Shown one piece after another: positions 14,248 to 14,622 of a DNA stretch of 14,622 bases. Source of the stretch: CAYZDV01 sp964477275. GTDB lineage: Bacteria; Acidobacteriota; Aminicenantia; Aminicenantales; Aminicenantaceae. The notes under the pieces were generated by a model, which saw nothing but the letters and a program-made list of their open reading frames with translations, made no database searches and was not told the origin of the DNA. The position numbers and the translations under genes were made by a program. The stretch is from contig CAYZDV010000043.1 in assembly GCA_964477275.1 (NCBI GenBank), positions 1-14,622 on the forward strand. Reading direction: 5' to 3'. Every line of letters starts with the position of its first letter. The stretch's first letter is position 1.

Positions 14248-14622
14248 ATGAAGCGAGCAATTATCCGGTTATTCTTGATTGCCATTTTTTCTTGCGTTGC
14301 CATTTCATCCTGCACCCGCGGGGAACTGGGGGAGCCGCCCGTTTTCGGTAAGACAGAGTCCATACTCGACAAGAAGGTCCATGTCGAGTCAGAACTCATC
14401 ACCGCCATTCCCTCTGTTCCGCGCTGGTGCGACCGTCTTAATGTAAAAAAACAGCGGATAGACATCGGGGATGCCGGGCTTTACGTCGAAGAGGAGGGAA
14501 AAGGAATACCTCTTGTCCTGATCAACGGAGGGCCGGGCGGGACCCATCACTATTTCCATCCCTGGTTTTCGAGGGCCAAAAAGTATGCCCGGGTCATCTA
14601 CTACGACCAGCGCGGCTGCGGC
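14248..14622 (+). CDS. Alpha/beta hydrolase lipoprotein, proline-iminopeptidase type (5' part, cut by window end)
   Basis: The first 125 residues of a larger protein are present; the window ends inside the gene. ATG 14248 has GAGAGG (14236-14241) at 6 nt. Residues 1-21 form a signal peptide with a lipobox ISSC (19-22), so the product should be lipid-anchored at Cys22 after signal peptidase II. The mature part leads into an alpha/beta-hydrolase fold with NGGPGG (93-98), the oxyanion motif of prolyl iminopeptidases (usually HGGPG; here Asn replaces His), and VIYYDQRGCG (116-125), the usual next strand. The catalytic Ser, Asp and His would lie beyond the window, so activity cannot be judged. Removal of N-terminal proline from peptides outside the cytoplasm is the likely role; an esterase is possible. 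Confidence 0.85.
   Translation, partial: MKRAIIRLFLIAIFSCVAISSCTRGELGEPPVFGKTESILDKKVHVESELITAIPSVPRWCDRLNVKKQRIDIGDAGLYVEEEGKGIPLVLINGGPGGTHHYFHPWFSRAKKYARVIYYDQRGCG

Noticed and set aside
1..14622. tRNA, rRNA, CRISPR array, transposase or phage genes
   Set aside because: No clover-leaf or rRNA signature, no regularly spaced repeats and no DDE/recombinase motifs were seen on either strand.

Overview
The window is about 14.6 kb of a Gram-negative-type bacterial chromosome or contig. It encodes periplasm-spanning efflux machinery (an RND pump, a TolC-type outer-membrane channel and a lipobox protein). The lineage cannot be fixed from this window. The long form of CusA, the mixed GC content and the lipoprotein peptidase would suit an anaerobic, uncultured group such as Aminicenantes or Acidobacteriota relatives, but that is only a weak inference.

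Region 1 (1-400) opens with a cluster of inverted copies of a GTCATTCC(C/T)GCG-type palindromic repeat. A near-perfect sigma70 promoter follows (TTGACA, 18 bp, TATAAT). Its spacer and -10 box carry an inverted-repeat CsoR-like operator.

Region 2 (401-3824) is a copper-sensing operon: a 25-codon small ORF, csoR, copA (P1B-type Cu(I) ATPase with an N-terminal YHS/TRASH domain and two HMA domains) and a membrane-anchored cupredoxin whose C/C/M/M ligand pattern resembles pneumococcal CupA. Spacings are tight (ATGA overlap, 10 nt and 13 nt), which suggests one transcript repressed by CsoR and induced by Cu(I).

Region 3 (4028-11377) is a copper/silver tripartite efflux operon in the order cusA, cusC-like, cusB. 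CusA is an unusually long HME-RND protein (1265 aa). The TolC-type channel has a Met-rich insertion at a predicted periplasmic tip. CusB carries metal-binding modules at both ends. A 313-bp imperfect palindrome (9286-9598), which looks like a miniature inverted-repeat element, lies between cusC and cusB and ends at the cusB ribosome binding site. Regions 2 and 3 together would take copper from cytosol to periplasm (CopA) and from periplasm to outside (CusABC).

Region 4 (11378-14247) holds a two-gene lipid-type cassette on the + strand, fabF and an FMN-dependent FabK/nitronate-monooxygenase-like gene, overlapping by GTGA. Short minus-strand coding remnants flank it on both sides.

Region 5 (14248-14622) is the 5' part of a lipoprotein alpha/beta hydrolase of the proline-iminopeptidase type, cut by the window end. 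No tRNA, rRNA, CRISPR array or complete transposase gene was seen.
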